Source: Pseudomonas sp. MUP55 (lineage in GTDB: Bacteria; Pseudomonadota; Gammaproteobacteria; Pseudomonadales; Pseudomonadaceae). Taken from it: a stretch of DNA of 64,000 nt. Position 1 is the first letter of the stretch, and each line of letters starts with the position of its first letter. Where the stretch lies: contig NZ_CP138214.1 in assembly GCF_034043515.1 (NCBI RefSeq), positions 3,286,001-3,350,000 of the forward strand. The letters are read 5' to 3'. The notes beneath the pieces are model-generated. The model searched no databases. It saw only the letters and a list, made by a program, of their open reading frames with translations, and was not told the DNA's origin. Positions 26,154-36,028 of this stretch are shown here, piece by piece. Position numbers and translations under genes: made by a program.

Positions 26154-27449
26154 ATGGAAACCGTGAAACTCGCCACCCGCCGTTGGTGGTACATCATGCC
26201 TATCGTGTTTATCACCTACAGCCTGGCGTACCTGGACCGCGCCAACTACGGCTTCGCCGCCGCCTCCGGCATGGCCGAAGACCTGATGATCACGCCCGGC
26301 ATGTCGTCCCTGCTCGGCGCGCTGTTTTTCCTGGGCTACTTTTTCTTCCAGGTGCCCGGGGCGATCTACGCGCAGAAGCGCAGCGTCAAGAAACTCATAT
26401 TTGTCAGCCTGATCCTCTGGGGCGGCCTGGCCACCCTGACCGGCGTGGTTTCCAACGCCTATATGCTGATCGCCATTCGCTTCATGCTAGGGGTGGTCGA
26501 AGCCGCCGTGATGCCAGCGATGCTGGTGTACCTGTGCCACTGGTTCACCCGTGCGGAACGCTCGCGGGCCAATACCTTCCTGATCCTCGGCAACCCGGTG
26601 ACCATGCTGTGGATGTCGGTGGTCTCGGGTTATCTGGTGCAGCATTTCAGCTGGCGCTGGATGTTCATCATCGAAGGCTTGCCGGCGGTGCTCTGGGCGT
26701 TTATCTGGTGGAAGCTGGCCGACGAGCGCCCCAAGGATGCCAAGTGGCTGAGCGACAGCGAAAAGCGCAGCCTGGAAAGTGCCCTCGCCGCCGAACAGGT
26801 GGGCATCAAGGCAGTGAAAAATTATGCCGAAGCGTTCCGCTCGCCGAAGGTGATCATCCTCGCGCTGCAGTTCTTCTGCTGGAGCATTGGCGTGTATGGC
26901 TTTGTGCTGTGGCTGCCGTCGATTCTCAAGGCCGGCTTGCAGATGGACATGGTCGAAGCTGGCTGGCTGTCGGCCCTGCCTTACCTCGCAGCGGTGATCG
27001 GCATGCTGGTGGTGTCCTGGGGCTCGGACAAGCTGCAAAAGCGCAAACGCTTTGTGTGGCCGCCGCTGCTGATCGCCTCCATCGCGTTCTATGCCTCCTA
27101 CGCCCTCGGTGCCGAGCACTTCTGGTGGTCCTACACCCTGCTGGTGATCGCCGGCGCCTGCATGTACGCACCGTACGGCCCGTTCTTCGCCATCGTCCCG
27201 GAAATCCTGCCGGCCAACGTTGCCGGCGGCGCCATGGCGCTGATCAACAGCATGGGCGCGCTGGGCTCGTTCGGCGGTTCGTACCTGGTGGGCTACCTCA
27301 ATAGCAGCACCGGGTCGCCGGGGGCTTCGTACCTGCTGATGAGCGGTGCGCTGATGCTGTCGGTGGTGCTGACGATATTCCTCAAGCCCGGCGCCAGCGA
27401 CCGCGTGCGCGAGCCCCTGGCTACTCTCGAAATGAAGGCGAATTCCTGA
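26154..27449 (+). CDS. kguT: 2-ketogluconate transporter KguT (MFS)
   Basis: A 431-residue major-facilitator permease of the anion:cation symporter type (glucarate/phthalate permease group) with 12 predicted helices. YLDRANYGFAAA after helix 1 is a typical ACS-family motif and RAEAxx-type arginine loops are present (WFTRAERSRANTF). It should import 2-ketogluconate across the inner membrane. ATG 26154 is preceded by CAGGAGCACCTC, a strong ribosome site; the longer open frame upstream is in the kguK region and not used. Its TGA overlaps the kguD ATG by one base. Confidence 0.91.
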   Translation: METVKLATRRWWYIMPIVFITYSLAYLDRANYGFAAASGMAEDLMITPGMSSLLGALFFLGYFFFQVPGAIYAQKRSVKKLIFVSLILWGGLATLTGVVSNAYMLIAIRFMLGVVEAAVMPAMLVYLCHWFTRAERSRANTFLILGNPVTMLWMSVVSGYLVQHFSWRWMFIIEGLPAVLWAFIWWKLADERPKDAKWLSDSEKRSLESALAAEQVGIKAVKNYAEAFRSPKVIILALQFFCWSIGVYGFVLWLPSILKAGLQMDMVEAGWLSALPYLAAVIGMLVVSWGSDKLQKRKRFVWPPLLIASIAFYASYALGAEHFWWSYTLLVIAGACMYAPYGPFFAIVPEILPANVAGGAMALINSMGALGSFGGSYLVGYLNSSTGSPGASYLLMSGALMLSVVLTIFLKPGASDRVREPLATLEMKANS

Positions 27450-28426
27450 TGAAAAAATCCGTGGTCCTATACAAGAAACTCTCCGCGCCGCTGATGGCCC
27501 GCCTGCATGAGCACGCCAACGTGACCCTGATCGACACGCTCGACGAGACCGGCCTGGCCCAACTGCGCAACGCCCTGCCCGATGCCCATGGCCTGCTGGG
27601 CGCCAGCCTGCGCCTGGACGCCAGGCTGCTTGACCTGGCGCCGAAACTGGAGGCGGTGGCGAGCGTTTCGGTGGGGGTGGACAACTACGATATCGACTAC
27701 CTCACCCAGCGCGGCATCCTGCTCAGCAACACACCGGATGTGCTCACCGAAACCACCGCCGACACCGGCTTCGCACTGATCCTGGCCACCGCCAGGCGCG
27801 TGGTGGAACTGGCCGACATGGTGCGCGCCGGCCAATGGAACAAAAACATCGGCCCGGCGCACTTCGGCAGCGACGTGCACGGCAAGACCCTGGGCATCAT
27901 CGGCATGGGGCGCATCGGCGAAGCCCTGGCCCAGCGTGGGCACTTTGGCTTCGGCATGCCGGTGATCTACCACAGCCACTCGCCCAAGCCGGCGGTGGAG
28001 GCACGCTTTGGCGCGCAGTACCGCAGCCTGCCGCAATTGCTTAAAGAAGCCGACTTTGTCTGCCTGACCTTGCCGCTGACGGCAGAAACCGAAAAGCTGA
28101 TTGGCGCTGAAGAGTTCGCGTTGATGGGGCCGGAGACGATCTTCATCAACATCTCGCGGGGCAAGGTGGTGGACGAGGCGGCGTTGGTCGAGGCGTTGCA
28201 GCAGCGCATTATTCGTGCGGCCGGGCTGGATGTGTTCGAGAAAGAACCGCTGGATCACGCCTCACCGCTGCTGCGCTTGAACAACGTAGTGGCCACGCCG
28301 CATATCGGTTCGGCCACCCATGAGACACGCGAAGCAATGGCCAAATGTGCCGTGGACAACCTGTTGGCGGCATTGGCAGGGCAAAAACCGAAAAACCTGG
28401 TGAATCCAACTGCCTGGACCCAATAA
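27449..28426 (+). CDS. kguD: 2-keto-6-phosphogluconate reductase KguD
   Basis: A 325-residue D-isomer-specific 2-hydroxyacid dehydrogenase: Rossmann motif GIIGMGRIGEALAQRG near residues 148-163, catalytic Arg in NISRGKVVDEAAL, Glu in LDVFEKEPL and His in ATPHIGSATHE. In the kgu pathway it reduces 2-keto-6-phosphogluconate to 6-phosphogluconate, feeding Entner-Doudoroff; a related enzyme reduces free 2-ketogluconate, so the substrate is by context. It ends the operon. Its last ~70 bases have been copied, with a REPIN, into a tandem array downstream. Confidence 0.9.
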   Translation: MKKSVVLYKKLSAPLMARLHEHANVTLIDTLDETGLAQLRNALPDAHGLLGASLRLDARLLDLAPKLEAVASVSVGVDNYDIDYLTQRGILLSNTPDVLTETTADTGFALILATARRVVELADMVRAGQWNKNIGPAHFGSDVHGKTLGIIGMGRIGEALAQRGHFGFGMPVIYHSHSPKPAVEARFGAQYRSLPQLLKEADFVCLTLPLTAETEKLIGAEEFALMGPETIFINISRGKVVDEAALVEALQQRIIRAAGLDVFEKEPLDHASPLLRLNNVVATPHIGSATHETREAMAKCAVDNLLAALAGQKPKNLVNPTAWTQ

Positions 28427-28908
28427 CCCCTGACACAACACCAACCAACTGTGGGAGGGGGCTTGCCCCCGATGAGGGTGGGTCATCCAATACAATTATG
28501 GCTGACCCGCCGCCATCGGGGGCAAGCCCCCTCCCACATGGTTCAGCGATAACCTGCTGCCTGCGTTGGCGGAGCAAAGAACCACAAAGCCTGGCGAATC
28601 TGGAACCAATACCCGCTGACACAACAGCGATCCAATGTGGGAGGGGGCTTGCCCCCGATGAGGGTGGGTCAGCAGATGCATTCCTGGCTGACCCGCCGCC
28701 ATCGGGGGCAAGCCCCCTCCCACATTTTTCAGTGGTAACCCTGCTGGCTGCGGTGGCGGGGAAAGCACCGAAAGCCTGGCTAACCTGGAACCAATACCCA
28801 CTGACACAACAGCGATCCAATGTGGGAGGGGGCTTGCCCCCGATGGCGGTGCCTCAGCGACAGATGAGCTGACTGATACACTGCTATCTGGGCAAGCCCC
28901 CCCACCTT
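28355..28908. repeat. Three-unit tandem array: kguD 3' end plus REPIN
   Basis: Three units of about 175-190 bases, 28355-28539, 28548-28725 and 28734-28908, each consist of a copy of the last ~70 bases of kguD, the following CTGACACAAC leader, and a GTGGGAGGGGGC REPIN. Unit one contains the real gene end. Units two and three have decayed coding remnants (AACCTGCTG... and CCCTGCTGG...) that are out of use. The REPIN arms stay nearly identical in units one and two; the right arm of unit three is degenerate. This array fills the 501-base gap between kguD and the chemoreceptor gene. Confidence 0.85.
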
Positions 28909-28927
28909 TTAGCCGCATTCCACAGGG

Positions 28928-30553
28928 TCAGATAACGAACCGGGCCACCATCCCGTTCAAATCCACCGCCAACCGCGACAGCTCGTGGCTGGCCGCGCTG
29001 GTCTGGTTGGCGCCCGCCGCCGACTGCGTCGCCAGGTCGCGGATATTCACCAGGTTGCGGTCCACCTCGCGCGACACCTGGGCCTGCTCCTCCGAAGCGC
29101 TGGCGATCACCAGGTTGCGTTCGTTGATCAGGCTGATCGATTGAGTAATCTGCTCCAGCGACACACCGGCGGCGCGGGCCAGTTCCAGGGTGTGTTGGGT
29201 GCGCTGATTGCTTTGTTGCATGGACTGCACGGCTTCACCGGTGCCATTCTGGATGCCGGCGACCATCTTCTCGATTTCCTGGGTGGACTGCGCCGTGCGA
29301 TGGGCCAGCGCCCGCACTTCGTCGGCAACCACCGCAAAGCCGCGCCCGGCTTCACCGGCACGCGCCGCTTCGATCGCGGCATTGAGCGCCAGCAGGTTGG
29401 TCTGCTCGGCAATCGCGCGGATCACATCCAGCACCTTGCCGATGTCACGCCCCTGCGCCGCCAGCCCCTCGATCATCGCCGCCGTGTTTTGTACATCCTG
29501 GGTCATGGTCTGGATTGCCCCGACGGTCTCAACTACCCGGTCACGGCCTTCCCGCGCCGCCTGGTTGGACTGGCCGGACGCTTCGGAGGTCGACACCGCA
29601 TTGCGCGCCACCTCTTCTACCGCCGCTGTCATCTCATTGACCGCCGTTGCCGCCTGGTCGATTTCGTTGTTCTGCTGTTGCAAGCCACGGGAGGCTTCTT
29701 CGGTCACCGCATTGAGTTCTTGCGCCGCCGAGGCCAACTGCGTGGCGGAGCCTGCGATGTGCTGGATGGTCTGGCGCAGGTTGGTTTGCATGCTCGCCAA
29801 CGCACCGAGCAAGCGCGCCGGTTCGTCCTTGCCATCGTCTTCGATGGCTTTGCTGAGGTTGCCGGCGGCAATGGTTTCGGCCACTTCCACGGCCTTGCGC
29901 AGCGGCGTGACAATACTGCGGGTCAGCAACCAGGCCAGCAGGACGGTGAGCAGCGCGGCGGCGACAGACACCCCGATCACCCCGGCAATCGCCCCCTCAT
30001 AACTTTGCCCGGCCTCGGCATCAGCGGTCTTGGCGTCGGCGATATTGATGGCGATCAGCTTGTTCAACTGCTCGCCCATCTGGTCGGTGCCCTCCTTGAT
30101 CCGGCTGTTGATCAGCGCGCGCATTTCATCGACCTTGCCTTGCTCTGACAGCGCCACCATGTCGGCCTGGGCCTTGAGATAGTTGTCCAGCGTGACGCTG
30201 AAGGCCTTGAACACCGCCAGCTCTTCTGGCCCTGCGGGCAACGCGGCATAACCGGCCTGGGCGGTCTTGACCTTTTCGGCCAGTACGCCGATGCGCACCT
30301 GGGCTTCCTGCAGGCTGGCCGGTTCACGGTTGACCAGCACGCGGAACGACAGGATGCGCATGCGCAGCACGTTTTCGGTCATGGTGCTCAGGTACGTCAC
30401 GCTGGGTAGCTGGTTGGCGCTCATGTCCATCGAAGCTTGGCGCATTTGCGTCATGCGGTTGACCGCAAATACCCCCAGAACCACCACTAACAGCGCAATG
30501 AAGGCGAAACCGAGAAAGGCTCGAGGGGCGATATTCAGATGACGAAGGGACAT
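28928..30553 (-). CDS. Methyl-accepting chemotaxis protein with 4HB-type sensor
   Basis: A 541-residue chemoreceptor: helix 1 (about 12-34), an all-alpha periplasmic domain of about 155 residues of four-helix-bundle type, helix 2 (about 190-212), HAMP, and a long cytoplasmic coiled coil with the invariant tip ([21 protein letters not shown] then [15 protein letters not shown]). It should signal through CheW/CheA. ATG 30553 ([10 protein letters not shown]) is chosen over the open frame to 30616 because the protein then starts directly before helix 1. The ligand is unknown. It is divergent from a nucleobase permease, a weak hint only. Confidence 0.9.
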   Translation of the reverse strand: MSLRHLNIAPRAFLGFAFIALLVVVLGVFAVNRMTQMRQASMDMSANQLPSVTYLSTMTENVLRMRILSFRVLVNREPASLQEAQVRIGVLAEKVKTAQAGYAALPAGPEELAVFKAFSVTLDNYLKAQADMVALSEQGKVDEMRALINSRIKEGTDQMGEQLNKLIAINIADAKTADAEAGQSYEGAIAGVIGVSVAAALLTVLLAWLLTRSIVTPLRKAVEVAETIAAGNLSKAIEDDGKDEPARLLGALASMQTNLRQTIQHIAGSATQLASAAQELNAVTEEASRGLQQQNNEIDQAATAVNEMTAAVEEVARNAVSTSEASGQSNQAAREGRDRVVETVGAIQTMTQDVQNTAAMIEGLAAQGRDIGKVLDVIRAIAEQTNLLALNAAIEAARAGEAGRGFAVVADEVRALAHRTAQSTQEIEKMVAGIQNGTGEAVQSMQQSNQRTQHTLELARAAGVSLEQITQSISLINERNLVIASASEEQAQVSREVDRNLVNIRDLATQSAAGANQTSAASHELSRLAVDLNGMVARFVI

Positions 30554-30785
30554 AAGCGCGGCTCTCAGAAATAGTGTTTGCGAGCATCCCTGCCGCGAAC
30601 GATCGGACAGCGACACACGCTGCCCACACCTTGGCCACCTCTGTTGTTATTGATAGGTGGACCTATACGGAGTATCGGCACGTTTGAGGATTTAATGCGG
30701 GGCTTTCATAAATATTTTTTTACACTTCAGGCAATCGGCCGTTTCTGGCATCCTGCGCCTCCATTTTCTGACCCGAGCCCTCATT

Positions 30786-32216
30786 TTGTCTGACGCTCAA
30801 GCCCCCCGCCCGCGCTATAAATCCGACCTGATCTATGGCCTGGAAGACCGCCCGCACTTCACGGCGGCGATTTTTGCCGCCTTGCAGCATGTGCTGGCGA
30901 GCTTCGTCGGCATCATTACCCCGACCCTGATCGTCGGTGGCGTGCTGGGCCTGGAGAGCGAAGTGCCCTATCTGGTGAGCATGGCACTGTTCGTCTCGGG
31001 GCTCGGCACCTTTGTGCAGGCGCGTACCTTCGGCCCCATCGGCTCGGGCCTGTTATGCCTGCAGGGCACCAGCTTTTCGTTTATCAGTGTGATTCTGAGC
31101 GCCGGGTTCATGGTCAAGGCCCGTGGCGGCGGCACCGATGAAATCCTCTCGACGATCTTTGGCATCTGCTTTTTTGCGGCGTTTATCGAAGTGGTGCTCA
31201 GCCAGTTCATCGGCAAGCTGCGCAAGCTGATTACGCCAGTGGTCACCGGCACCATCATCACCTTGATGGGCTTGTCGCTGATCAAAGTGGCCGTCACCGA
31301 CATGGCCGGTGGCTTTGGCGCAAGCGACCTGGGCGCCGCCAGTAACATGGGCCTGGCGGCGCTGGTGCTGCTGACCATCGTGGTGCTCAATCGCTTTGAC
31401 AACCCGTTCCTGCGCCTGGGTTCGATCGTGATCGGCCTGACCCTGGGCTTTGTCGTGGCGTGGATGCTCGGCCGTGTGGACATGACCGCCCTGCCCCAGG
31501 TGCCGTTGATCAGCGTGCCGGTGCCGTTCAAGTACGGGTTCTCGTTCGACTGGGTGGCGTTTATCCCGGTGGCGGTGATCTTCCTGATTTCGCCGCTGGA
31601 GGCGGCCGGGGATCTGACCGCCAACTCGATGATTTCCCAGCAGCCGGTCAAGGGGCCGCTGTACATCAAGCGCATCAAGTCCGGCCTGCTGGCCGACGGG
31701 CTCAACTCGGCCATGGCGGCCACCTTCAACAGCCTGCCGATGGTGACGTTCGCCCAGAACAACGGCGTGATCCAACTGACCGGCGTTGCCAGCCGCTACG
31801 TGGCCTACTTCATCGCCGGCCTGCTGGTGCTGCTGGGGCTGTTCCCGATGATCGGCGCGGTGCTGCAACTGATGCCCAAGCCGGTGCTGGGCGGCGCGAC
31901 CCTGATCATGTTCGGCACCGTGGCCGTGGCCGGTATCAAGATCCTCGCCGAAGCCGGGCTGCATCGACGCAATGTGCTGATCGTGGCGATTTCCCTCGGC
32001 ATGGGCCTGGGCGTGGCCGCCGTGCCGGAAGTGCTGCGCGACCTGCCCAAGGCGCTGCACAACATCTTCGAGTCGCCGATTACCGTGGGAGCGTTCTGTG
32101 CCATCCTGCTGAACATTTTCCTGCCTGAAGAGTTCATAGAACTGCACGAAGATGAATTTGATCCGGAGTCCTCGACCCTCAAGGTCATGCAGGACCCGGA
32201 CGTCACGAAACAGTAG
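30786..32216 (+). CDS. NCS2-family nucleobase (xanthine/uracil-type) permease
   Basis: A 476-residue permease of the nucleobase:cation symporter-2 family with about 14 membrane segments. The family markers are visible: ALQHVLASFVGIITP in helix 1, a QGTSFSFISV stretch in helix 3, ISPLEAAGDLTANS and NSLPMVTFAQNNGVIQLTGV in the substrate site. Xanthine, uric acid or uracil are the likely cargoes. The only usable start is TTG 30786 (protein MSDAQAPRPRYKSDLIYGLED); there is no strong ribosome site. The LEA2 lipoprotein gene follows after 12 bases, probably cotranscribed. Confidence 0.88.
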   Translation: MSDAQAPRPRYKSDLIYGLEDRPHFTAAIFAALQHVLASFVGIITPTLIVGGVLGLESEVPYLVSMALFVSGLGTFVQARTFGPIGSGLLCLQGTSFSFISVILSAGFMVKARGGGTDEILSTIFGICFFAAFIEVVLSQFIGKLRKLITPVVTGTIITLMGLSLIKVAVTDMAGGFGASDLGAASNMGLAALVLLTIVVLNRFDNPFLRLGSIVIGLTLGFVVAWMLGRVDMTALPQVPLISVPVPFKYGFSFDWVAFIPVAVIFLISPLEAAGDLTANSMISQQPVKGPLYIKRIKSGLLADGLNSAMAATFNSLPMVTFAQNNGVIQLTGVASRYVAYFIAGLLVLLGLFPMIGAVLQLMPKPVLGGATLIMFGTVAVAGIKILAEAGLHRRNVLIVAISLGMGLGVAAVPEVLRDLPKALHNIFESPITVGAFCAILLNIFLPEEFIELHEDEFDPESSTLKVMQDPDVTKQ

Positions 32217-32228
32217 GAGCACGTTCAG

Positions 32229-32690
32229 ATGCGCAAGCTCATGGTTCTATCGCTGTTGTTGCTGACCTTGAGCGCCTGCGCGCTGTTCCCCCAGCGCGAC
32301 CCGGTCAACATCAATGTGGTGGGCATCGAACCGCTGCAAAGCCAGGACCTGGAAGTGCGCTTCGCCGTGAAACTGCGGGTGCAGAACCCCAATGAAACGG
32401 CAATCGACTACAACGGCATAGCCCTGGACCTGGAGGTCAATGGCCGGCCACTGGCCTCGGGGGTGAGCGACCAGGCCGGCAGCATCCCGAGGTTTTCCGA
32501 AGCCGTGGTGATGGTGCCGGTCAGCGTTTCGGCCTTTACCGTGTTGCGCCAGACCCTTGGCCTGAGCCAGACCCAGAGCTTGAACAACCTGCCGTATGTA
32601 CTGCGCGGCAAGCTCGCGGGTGGGCTGTTTGGCACGATGCGCTTTGTCGAGCGTGGCACGCTGGATTTGCCGAATACGGCTACTTGGTGA
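32229..32690 (+). CDS. LEA type 2 family lipoprotein
   Basis: A 153-residue lipoprotein: signal peptide with lipobox LSAC (Cys17; Ala at the next position, compatible with outer-membrane sorting), then one LEA2/WHy-like beta-sandwich (VNINVVGIEPLQSQDLEVRF...RVQNPNETAIDYNGIALDLEVNG). LEA2 proteins are linked to desiccation and stress; the bacterial role is undefined. It lies between the permease and a GNAT gene in an apparent operon, GGAG sitting at the end of the permease gene (32215-32219) as ribosome site. Confidence 0.85.
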   Translation: MRKLMVLSLLLLTLSACALFPQRDPVNINVVGIEPLQSQDLEVRFAVKLRVQNPNETAIDYNGIALDLEVNGRPLASGVSDQAGSIPRFSEAVVMVPVSVSAFTVLRQTLGLSQTQSLNNLPYVLRGKLAGGLFGTMRFVERGTLDLPNTATW

Positions 32691-32695
32691 AGCGC

Positions 32696-33247
32696 ATGCA
32701 GCCGACACTGTTCACCGAACGCTTGATTCTGCGTCCGCTGGTTCTTGACGATGCCGAGGCGATCCAGCAGCAATTTGCCCATTGGGAGGTGGTGCGCTAC
32801 CTCAACGCGCAAGTGCCCTGGCCTTATCCGGCAGATGGCGCGCGTACCTTCCTGCAACACATGGCCCTGCCCGCCATGCTCTGCGGTGAGGAATGGCACT
32901 GGTCGATCCGTCTTAAAAGCGCGCCTGAACAGTTGATCGGCAATATCAGCCTGATGGACGAAGAAGACAATAACCGCGGGTTCTGGCTGGCACCGCAGTG
33001 GCAGCGGCAAGGCCTGATGGCCGAAGCCAGTGCCGCGGTGACGGACTATTGGTTTGGCGTGCTCCGGCGCCCTGTGTTGCGTGTACCCAAGGCTGCTCCG
33101 AACCTTGGGTCACGGCGGATTTCAGAGCGCACCGGCATGCGCCTGATCAAGACGGACGAGGGCGAATTTGTTGCAGGCACTTTCCCACGGGATATTTGGG
33201 AAATGACCCGTGAAGAGTGGTTGGAATCCAAATCCCCCAAACGGTAA
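32696..33247 (+). CDS. GNAT N-acetyltransferase (RimJ/RimL type)
   Basis: A 183-residue acetyltransferase_3-type GNAT starting MQPTLFTERLILRPLVLDD, the usual RimJ/RimL opening, with NRGFWLAPQWQRQGLMAEA as the acetyl-CoA binding region. It may acetylate a protein N-terminus or a small amine; target unknown. ATG 32696 has GGTGA just upstream; a GTG at 32687 overlapping the LEA2 stop is a possible alternative start. A REPIN follows. Confidence 0.84.
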   Translation: MQPTLFTERLILRPLVLDDAEAIQQQFAHWEVVRYLNAQVPWPYPADGARTFLQHMALPAMLCGEEWHWSIRLKSAPEQLIGNISLMDEEDNNRGFWLAPQWQRQGLMAEASAAVTDYWFGVLRRPVLRVPKAAPNLGSRRISERTGMRLIKTDEGEFVAGTFPRDIWEMTREEWLESKSPKR

Positions 33248-33268
33248 ATATCAAAAGCTGAAGATTGA

Positions 33269-33358
33269 ATGTGGGAGGGGGCTTGCCCCCGATGGCGGTG
33301 TATCAGTCAGCTTATCTGCCACTGACCCACCGCTATCGGGGGCAAGCCCCCTCCCACA
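33269..33358. repeat. REPIN of the GTGGGAGGGGGC family
   Basis: Intact facing arms (ATGTGGGAGGGGGCTTGCC and GGCAAGCCCCCTCCCACA) separate the convergent GNAT and nitrilase genes. Confidence 0.88.
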
Positions 33359-33371
33359 GTTTTAACCGCGT

Positions 33372-34298
33372 TTAGTCAGTGATGTAGCGCACACCCGGCT
33401 TGGCGCGCTCGTCCACCGTCAACTCAAAAACATCCGGCCGGGCGTAATGCCCCACCACGTCGTAGTCATACCGTGCCCGCACCAAGTCATCGGTATCGAT
33501 CTGCGCCGTCAGCAGTCCCGCCTCACCCACCAGCGGCCCGGCCAGAATGTCGCCCATTGGCCCGACAATCACGCTGCCACCGGCAATCAACGCGCGATCC
33601 GCCGGCCAGTTGGCCACCTCCACGCCCAATGCCTCGGGCGAGGCCTGTACCTGGCAGGCGCTCACCACAAAACAGCGCCCTTCATGGGCCACGTGGCGCA
33701 TGCTCACCTGCCACATCTCACGCTCGTCCACGGTCGGCGCGCACCACACCTCTACCCCCTTGGCGTACATCGCGGTGCGCAGTAGCGGCATCATGTTTTC
33801 CCAGCACACTGCGCCGCCGATCCGCCCTACTGCGGTGTCGACCACCGGTAACGTCGAGCCATCGCCCTTGCCCCAGATCAGCCGTTCGGTGCCGGTGGGC
33901 ATCAGCTTGCGGTGCTTGGCCACGAGCCCGCCCGTGGGTTCGACATACAGCACGGTGCAATACAAGGTGCTGCCACTGCGCTCAATCACGCCGAGTACCA
34001 GGCTGGCACCGGTGCGTGCGGCTAGCCCGGCCAGCGCATCGGTCTCGACACCCGGCACATCGATAGCGTTGGCGAAGTAGCGTGCGAAGGCTTCACGCCC
34101 CTCTGGCAGGCGGTAACCCAATTGGGTGCCAAACCCTTCGCCTTTCGGATACCCGCCGAGCAAGGCCTCGGGCATCACCACCAGTCGCGCGCCGCTGCGC
34201 CGGATCTGGTCTTCATAGGCCAGTATCTGTTCAAGGGTTTCAGCCTTGCCGCCCGGCAGCGAGCCTATTTGTAAAGCAGCCACGGTAGATACAGGCAT
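33372..34298 (-). CDS. Nitrilase-family carbon-nitrogen hydrolase
   Basis: A 308-residue member of the nitrilase superfamily, branch 1. The catalytic triad is visible as Glu44 ([13 protein letters not shown]), Lys131 ([12 protein letters not shown]) and Cys165 ([14 protein letters not shown]); the CWEN context with long KxLMPTxxER is typical of true nitrilases, which hydrolyse R-CN to the acid and ammonia. ATG 34298 is preceded by GGAG with a 7-base gap. The gene is divergent from a LysR-type regulator across about 83 bases, the usual arrangement for an inducible catabolic enzyme. Substrate (aliphatic or aromatic nitrile) is not determined. Confidence 0.88.
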   Translation of the reverse strand: MPVSTVAALQIGSLPGGKAETLEQILAYEDQIRRSGARLVVMPEALLGGYPKGEGFGTQLGYRLPEGREAFARYFANAIDVPGVETDALAGLAARTGASLVLGVIERSGSTLYCTVLYVEPTGGLVAKHRKLMPTGTERLIWGKGDGSTLPVVDTAVGRIGGAVCWENMMPLLRTAMYAKGVEVWCAPTVDEREMWQVSMRHVAHEGRCFVVSACQVQASPEALGVEVANWPADRALIAGGSVIVGPMGDILAGPLVGEAGLLTAQIDTDDLVRARYDYDVVGHYARPDVFELTVDERAKPGVRYITD

Positions 34299-34381
34299 CA
34301 CGTCACTCCAAAGTCAGTGGGGGTTGCCCATTCTCCGGCCAGGCCGGATCATGAATAAAGCCCACCTCAGTGCTAAATGAT

Positions 34382-35290
34382 ATGAGCCAAATCAATATCG
34401 CGCAGGTTGACCTGAACCTGCTCAAGACCTTCGAAGCCTTGCATGACGAGTCCAGCGCCAGCCGTGCGGCTTTGCGCCTGGGGGTCACGCAATCGGCCAT
34501 CAGCGCCGGTTTGCGGCGTTTGCGCGAGCTGTACGGCGATCAGTTGTTTGTGCGGACCGGCCGTGGACTGGCGCCGACGGTACGCGCCAATCAACTCAAA
34601 CCGGTGATCAGCGAGGCGCTGGAGCGCTGCCGGCAAAGCCTGGCGATGATCAACCCGCAAAGCCCGAACTATCAGGGCCGCTCGGTGGTGCTGGGCCTGT
34701 CTGACGATTTCGAGATTGCCTACGGCCGCCGCCTGATGGACAGCGTTGCACAGCGCCTGCCGAAACTGCGGGTGATTTTCCGCCAGACCCACAGCCAGAT
34801 CGTCGCCGACGCCCTGCTCGACCGCAGCCTGGACCTGGCGATCACCGCCGGCGGTTTTGCCGAGCGGCGCCTGAGCCGGCAAGTGCTCGGCGAAGGTGAC
34901 TATCGCTGCCTGGTGGACGCCGACAGCCTGGCGCCCGGTCAGCAACAGATCGACTTGAGGGAGTTCGTCGCGCGCGAACATGTGCTGGTGTCATCGGGCG
35001 GGTTCATCGGTATTACCGATGAGGGCTTGGCGGCGCACGGCTTGAGCCGCCAGGTGTGCGCATCCACCAGCCACTTTGCCGCATTGGCGTTTCTGCTCAA
35101 GGGCAGTGCGGCGGTGGCGACGATTCCGGGGCATGCCGCCGAAGCCATCGCCCGCCTGACCGATTTGCGCGTCCTGCCCTGCCCGCTGGCGTTGCCCCGT
35201 TATCCGGTGGAGCTGGGCTGGCGCACCCAGGCCCAGCTCGACCCGTTGCTGCTGAAGGTGCGCGAGGCGATCGAGGCGAGCTTTACTTAG
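34382..35290 (+). CDS. LysR-family transcriptional regulator
   Basis: A 302-residue LysR regulator: winged helix-turn-helix (VDLNLLKTFEALHDESSASRAALRLGVTQSAISAGLRRL) and a PBP-like effector domain with VVLGLSDDFEIAYG. It probably controls the divergent nitrilase gene. ATG 34382 starts the protein MSQINIAQVDLNLL; a GTG at 34370 is in frame but less likely. The last 8 bases overlap the convergent 84-residue gene. Confidence 0.88.
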   Translation: MSQINIAQVDLNLLKTFEALHDESSASRAALRLGVTQSAISAGLRRLRELYGDQLFVRTGRGLAPTVRANQLKPVISEALERCRQSLAMINPQSPNYQGRSVVLGLSDDFEIAYGRRLMDSVAQRLPKLRVIFRQTHSQIVADALLDRSLDLAITAGGFAERRLSRQVLGEGDYRCLVDADSLAPGQQQIDLREFVAREHVLVSSGGFIGITDEGLAAHGLSRQVCASTSHFAALAFLLKGSAAVATIPGHAAEAIARLTDLRVLPCPLALPRYPVELGWRTQAQLDPLLLKVREAIEASFT

Positions 35291-35537
35291 CCGCTGCCAT
35301 CAGCTTGTTGACTTCGCTGCGCACCATGTTGGAAAACTCAGGCGGCGACATGCCGTCAAGTTCCGCGCGCACCCACTCGGCCCATTTGCCTTTGCGCTTG
35401 GCGCGCTCGCCGAACAACCGCGCGGCTTCGCCCTTGGCCTTGCCCAGGTTGGTTTGCCACAGGTCGTAGAGACGGGACTTTTCATCTTCCAGCTCGGCGC
35501 GTTCGGCGAGGGTCTTGTTGGCGAGATTGAAGCTCAT
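35283..35537 (-). CDS. Conserved small hypothetical protein
   Basis: An 84-residue, highly charged, probably all-helical protein (MSFNLANKTLAERAELEDEK...) with no signal peptide or membrane helix. The composition and codon use match neighbouring real genes and the frame has an AGCAGGTAATTCAAC leader, so it is likely expressed. I do not recognise a family. It overlaps the end of the LysR gene tail to tail by 8 bases. Confidence 0.65.
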   Translation of the reverse strand: MSFNLANKTLAERAELEDEKSRLYDLWQTNLGKAKGEAARLFGERAKRKGKWAEWVRAELDGMSPPEFSNMVRSEVNKLMAAAK

Positions 35538-35700
35538 GTTGAATTACCTGCTGCACAAATAGGTGACATCTTACACTGTAGGTCCAAAGGACCCGATTTC
35601 GATTTTGCCGCAAACGGCGAGCCGGCAAAATAAACTGCAACTTTTGCCACCGCCCGATACTCCATTGGTCACTGCCACATCCACTTGCAAGGAGTCACAC

Positions 35701-36021
35701 ATGGCCCGCAAAACCGCCGCCCAAGCCGTCGAAGAACAAATCAAGGATCAGGCTTTCAGCGAGCTGACTGCGCTGATCGAAGAATCCGACAAACTGCTCA
35801 AGAGCAGCGCATCACTGGTGGGCGAGGAAGGTGAAACCCTGCGCGAGCAGGTCGCCATCAAACTCAAGCAAGCCCTGGACTCGGTGTCCAGCGTACGTGA
35901 GCGCAGCAAGCCGGTGGTGGATGCCACCGAGACCTATATCGGTGGCCACCCATGGCAGACCGTGGCTATTTCCGCAGGCTTTGGCCTGGTGGTAGGCCTG
36001 TTGCTCGGTCGCCGCAACTGA
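35701..36021 (+). CDS. DUF883 (ElaB/YqjD-like) membrane-anchored protein
   Basis: A 106-residue protein with a long amphipathic helical N-terminal part (about 1-75) and a single C-terminal membrane helix with glycine zipper, PWQTVAISAGFGLVVGLLLGRR, the hallmark of the DUF883/ElaB/YqjD family, inner-membrane proteins that bind ribosomes in stationary phase in E. coli. ATG 35701 is preceded by AAGGAGTCACAC, a strong ribosome site; the frame further upstream has none. A perfect hairpin terminator follows. Confidence 0.88.
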   Translation: MARKTAAQAVEEQIKDQAFSELTALIEESDKLLKSSASLVGEEGETLREQVAIKLKQALDSVSSVRERSKPVVDATETYIGGHPWQTVAISAGFGLVVGLLLGRRN

Positions 36022-36028
36022 CGAGTGC

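Noticed and set aside
28355..28908. Tandem palindromic repeats considered as a CRISPR array
   Set aside because: The repeated units are about 180 bases, carry inverted arms and a gene-tail copy, and have no constant-length unique spacers or cas genes nearby.
28928..32216. Chemoreceptor assigned to purine taxis from its divergent nucleobase permease
   Set aside because: Adjacency is the only support. The sensor looks like a four-helix bundle, and nothing in it indicates a purine ligand.
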